Part shown: positions 60,984 to 64,000 of the stretch, piece by piece
Position numbering within the stretch: the stretch's first letter is position 1
Layout: each line of letters opens with the position of its first letter
Source of the DNA: Bacteroides intestinalis DSM 17393
Lineage (GTDB): Bacteria; Bacteroidota; Bacteroidia; Bacteroidales; Bacteroidaceae
Assembly: GCF_000172175.1 (NCBI RefSeq)
Contig: NZ_ABJL02000007.1
Location: 62,001 to 126,000, forward strand
DNA length: 64,000 bases
Direction: 5' to 3'
Position numbers and translations under genes: made by a program
The notes under the pieces: generated by a model
Databases searched by the model: none
What the model saw: the letters and a program-made list of their open reading frames with translations, nothing else
What the model was told of the DNA's origin: nothing

Positions 60984-63900
60984 ATGAAAGAAAACTCGTT
61001 CAAAAGAAACCGGAAGGTCCTCACAGCCTTATTGCTTTGCACTGGTTTCATCGCAGCTCAGCCCCTCGCAGTAATGGCTGAAGACAGTGTAACTTCCGTA
61101 CATGCAGTTCAGCAACAGAAACAAACCGTCACAGGTATTATCAAGGATGCAACAGGAGAAGCCATCATCGGTGCCAGCGTATTGGAAAAAGGCACATCGA
61201 ACGGCACAATCACTGATTTGGATGGTAAATTCACCCTAAGTGTCACTCCCAACGCAACATTAGTTATTTCGTATATCGGTTATCAGACACAGGAACTACC
61301 TGTTGTCGCCGGAAAAGTAATGGATATACAAATGAAAGAAGACGCCGAAATGCTGGATGAGGTAGTAGTAGTAGGCTATGGTACTACCAAGCGCAAGAAC
61401 TTTACAGGTTCGGTTTCTACCGTAAAAGCCTCGGAAACTCCGCTGGCACTGATGCCTACCTCCAATGCAATGGACATTCTGCGTGGTACGGCTACCGGTA
61501 TCACGGTATCGCAGCAACAAGGAGCCGGACAGGCACCTTCATTGCAGGTTCGTGGTCAGAAATCAGTAAATGGTGGTTCTACTCCGCTGATCGTAATGGA
61601 CGGTGTGATCTATATGGGAAGCTTCCGCGACATCGATCCGACAACTATCGAAAGCATGAGTATCCTGAAAGATGCTACTTCACTCGCAGCTTACGGTTCG
61701 CAAGCTGCCAATGGTGTAATTATGATCACTACCAAGAAAGGAAAGTTGGGTAAACCCGTCATCAACGTCAATACTTCCTGGGCTTTCTCTACAGCAGCAG
61801 CAAAACCGGACTTGTTAAGTCCCGAAGATTATGTAAAGAAAGTAAACCTGTTGAGTGGTCTGGCAGAGGACGCCGATCCTACATGGATGCGAGAGTTCGA
61901 ATACGAAAACTACAAAAACGGAAATACCATCGACTGGTACGACTATTGTACCCGCACCGGATTGATGCAGAACTACTCAGCTTCTGTTTCGGGAGCTACG
62001 GAGAAGATTAATTACTATCTGTCCGGTACATACACCGACCAGCAAGGAGTTGTGAAAGGAGACGATTACGACCGCACCGCCCTGACAGCACGCTTGCAAT
62101 CGGACATCACAGACTGGTTGCAATTAGGCGGACAGGTAAACTACACCTACAACGACTATTCCGGAGCCAGCGTATACGACCTCTACCAAGCCATCCGTCT
62201 GAGCCCTTACGGTCGTGCCGAACGTGCCGATGGCGGTGGATTGGAGAAATTCCCCTGTAATGAGGGTATTTACCGTATCAATCCGATGTGGAATGTAGAG
62301 AGCGGTACTATCGACGACCATGACACGTATGCCACTACCTCCATGAAAGGACACGTATTGGTGAAATGTCCCTGGGTAGAAGGTTTGACTTACCGCCTGA
62401 ACGGTAGCTATTCCGTAGAAAACATCGAACGCGATTACTTTACGCATGAAGGATATTACGTAAAAGAAGGTTCCAGCGACGACCGCTATTCCGCCTCTAC
62501 TGTAGCCAATTACTTGGCCTCAGCAAACGGTTACAGCGCACGCACAAAGAACACATCATGGGTATTAGACAATATAGTAAACTGGCAGCGCCAATTCGGT
62601 AAGCACTATGTAGACCTGACTTATGTATATACGCGTGACTCTTACGAGTACAGCTACCGTCGTTTCGACGGTTCCGACTTTGCCGCACTGGGTAACACCA
62701 ACCTCAGTTACGACGGACTGAACCTGGCAACCACACAGAAGATCAACGGTCTGAACTATACACGCCACACCAACGTAGGTTATCTGGGACGTGCCAACTA
62801 CAACTACAACGATACATACCACCTGAGTATTTCCGTACGCCGTGACGGTTCCAGTGTCTTCGGTGCAAACCACAAATGGGGTACTTTCCCGGCAGTAGGT
62901 CTGGCATGGACAGCATCCAACGAGGCTTTCATGAAGAATATTAAAGCCATCAGCTACCTGAAGTTGAAAGCATCCTGGGGTAAGAATGGTAACCAAAGCC
63001 TTTCTCCTTACGAAACACTTTCCAAAATCACATTGGGACAGTCAGGAGGTTACAGCTATCCGTTCGGTAACACTTCATTAGTAAGCTGGGGACAGCGCAT
63101 CACCTCGATGGGTAACTCCGACCTGGGATGGGAAGAAACCGAATCATTCAACTACGGCTTCGACCTGGGATTAATCGACAACCGCATCCGCCTGGAATTC
63201 GACGGATACTTCTCCAAGACCACCAACCAGATATTCAACCGTAACATTCCGGTTATGATCAATGGTCTGACCAGCATGAAAGCCACCATGGGACAGGTAA
63301 ACAACTGGGGTATCGAAGTTAACCTGAATACTACCAACATCCAGACAAAAGACTTCAACTGGGGTTCCACACTGACTTTCTATATGAACCGCAACAAGCT
63401 GAAAGAACTCTACGGAGACGGTCAGGACGATATTACGAACTCCCTGTTCTTGGGTAAGTCATTGGGTGCTATCTATGGTTACAAGAACATTGGTATTGTA
63501 CAAGAAGAAGATACAGAATATATGGCAGCCAACGGTGCAGAACCGGGTGACGTGAAGTTTGCCAACCTGGACGGTAGCGAAGACGGTAAAATTACAGCCG
63601 ACGACCGTACCATCCTGGGATACAAAAAAGAAAACTTCCGCATGAGCTTTGGCAATACATTCCGCTACAAGGACTTCGAACTTTATATGTTGTTCACCGG
63701 CATCTTCGGTGGAAACGGCTACGGACAAGCTGTAAACTACTACGCTTTCCGTACTTCTTCCGACGTACAGGGCGACAATAACTTCAACCACGGCTGGTGG
63801 ACTCCCGAAAACAAGAGTAACAAATATCCGCGTATCAACTATACCGACGGACGCTACACTCCGCTACAAGGATATGGCTTCGTGCGTCTGCAAGACCTCA

Positions 63901-64000
63901 GCCTGTCCTATACTTTCCGCCAGCCTTGGGTACAGAAAGCAGGTATCGGGAATCTGAAGGTTTACATGGCTTGCAAGAACCTTTTCACCATCTCCGGATG
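60984..64000 (+). CDS. SusC/RagA-family TonB-dependent transporter (3' end outside window)
   Basis: An outer-membrane glycan transporter, 1005 codons visible, open at the right edge. The start MKENSFKRNRKVLTALLLC gives a long but normal SusC signal ending near AVMAED. The carboxypeptidase-regulatory-like domain (about 50-125, KQTVTGIIKDATGEAIIGAS, then GTITDLDGKFTLSV) is followed by EMLDEVVVVGYGTTKRKNFT (about 128-147). The plug has PLIVMDGVIYMGSFRDIDPT and LAAYGSQAANGVIMITTKKG. The barrel continues with ISVRRDGSSVFGANHKWGTFP and VNNWGIEVNLN, the SusC signature strands. By size only a few dozen residues are missing. A SusD gene is expected next, beyond the window. It is divergent from the HTCS gene at 56618-60652. 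Confidence 0.94.
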   Translation, partial: MKENSFKRNRKVLTALLLCTGFIAAQPLAVMAEDSVTSVHAVQQQKQTVTGIIKDATGEAIIGASVLEKGTSNGTITDLDGKFTLSVTPNATLVISYIGYQTQELPVVAGKVMDIQMKEDAEMLDEVVVVGYGTTKRKNFTGSVSTVKASETPLALMPTSNAMDILRGTATGITVSQQQGAGQAPSLQVRGQKSVNGGSTPLIVMDGVIYMGSFRDIDPTTIESMSILKDATSLAAYGSQAANGVIMITTKKGKLGKPVINVNTSWAFSTAAAKPDLLSPEDYVKKVNLLSGLAEDADPTWMREFEYENYKNGNTIDWYDYCTRTGLMQNYSASVSGATEKINYYLSGTYTDQQGVVKGDDYDRTALTARLQSDITDWLQLGGQVNYTYNDYSGASVYDLYQAIRLSPYGRAERADGGGLEKFPCNEGIYRINPMWNVESGTIDDHDTYATTSMKGHVLVKCPWVEGLTYRLNGSYSVENIERDYFTHEGYYVKEGSSDDRYSASTVANYLASANGYSARTKNTSWVLDNIVNWQRQFGKHYVDLTYVYTRDSYEYSYRRFDGSDFAALGNTNLSYDGLNLATTQKINGLNYTRHTNVGYLGRANYNYNDTYHLSISVRRDGSSVFGANHKWGTFPAVGLAWTASNEAFMKNIKAISYLKLKASWGKNGNQSLSPYETLSKITLGQSGGYSYPFGNTSLVSWGQRITSMGNSDLGWEETESFNYGFDLGLIDNRIRLEFDGYFSKTTNQIFNRNIPVMINGLTSMKATMGQVNNWGIEVNLNTTNIQTKDFNWGSTLTFYMNRNKLKELYGDGQDDITNSLFLGKSLGAIYGYKNIGIVQEEDTEYMAANGAEPGDVKFANLDGSEDGKITADDRTILGYKKENFRMSFGNTFRYKDFELYMLFTGIFGGNGYGQAVNYYAFRTSSDVQGDNNFNHGWWTPENKSNKYPRINYTDGRYTPLQGYGFVRLQDLSLSYTFRQPWVQKAGIGNLKVYMACKNLFTISG

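Noticed and set aside
1..64000. tRNA, rRNA or insertion sequence
   Set aside because: No cloverleaf-type sequence, rRNA stretch or transposase frame was recognised by eye; a tRNAscan or ISfinder search could still find something missed.

Overview
The window is chromosomal DNA from a gut Bacteroides (phylum Bacteroidota); the species cannot be fixed from the sequence alone. The evidence is SusC/SusD pairs with one-piece hybrid two-component regulators (HTCS), a DUF3575-DUF5119-fimbrillin operon, many lipoproteins with a short lipobox, a three-subunit fumarate reductase and promoters of the Bacteroides type (TAnnTTTG at -7, TTG or TTTG about 20 bases upstream). I see no rRNA, tRNA, CRISPR array or insertion sequence.

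Layout. Positions 1-8032 hold the end of a possible phosphoesterase gene, an LruC-domain lipoprotein, an unassigned lipoprotein, an MscS channel, a Ca/Na antiporter and a GNAT-like protein. Positions 8156-12738 hold parE, coaD, an S41 protease and a PAP2 phosphatase. Positions 12844-25230 hold an AraC-type regulator, frdCAB (fumarate respiration), an orphan sensor kinase with a ligand-binding-like periplasmic domain, an outer-membrane barrel protein, a second AraC-type paralogue and an EEP-family hydrolase. Positions 25702-28669 are a fimbrial-type operon. Positions 29315-45811 are a polysaccharide utilization locus (PUL), all on the minus strand: HTCS regulator, GH2 beta-galactosidase-like enzyme, SusC, SusD, a membrane acyltransferase with its own promoter, and a GH78 alpha-L-rhamnosidase. 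The gene set suggests a plant glycan carrying galactose and rhamnose. Positions 45870-56568 are housekeeping: dprA, thioesterase, U32 protein, DUF2059 protein, dusB, PAP2 protein, epimerase, CDF exporter and RNase R. Positions 56618-64000 begin a second PUL, with an HTCS regulator divergent from a SusC gene that runs off the window.

The most unusual signal lies between the genes. At least ten spacers hold short tandem arrays. Each array has a strict period (7, 8, 10, 11 or 22 bases), nearly every locus has its own unit sequence, and many arrays are palindromic or present in both orientations. Four arrays with three unrelated unit sequences share a 22-base period, and two more have an 11-base period. 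Other points of interest are a duplicated and decayed 5' end of the second AraC gene with its promoter and the neighbouring terminator, an AAA-ATPase gene cut at its Walker A motif and joined to the 3' end of the rhamnosidase gene, a promoter-plus-terminator unit that could be a small RNA, and 10-base direct repeats 21 bases apart upstream of both PULs that look like HTCS operators.
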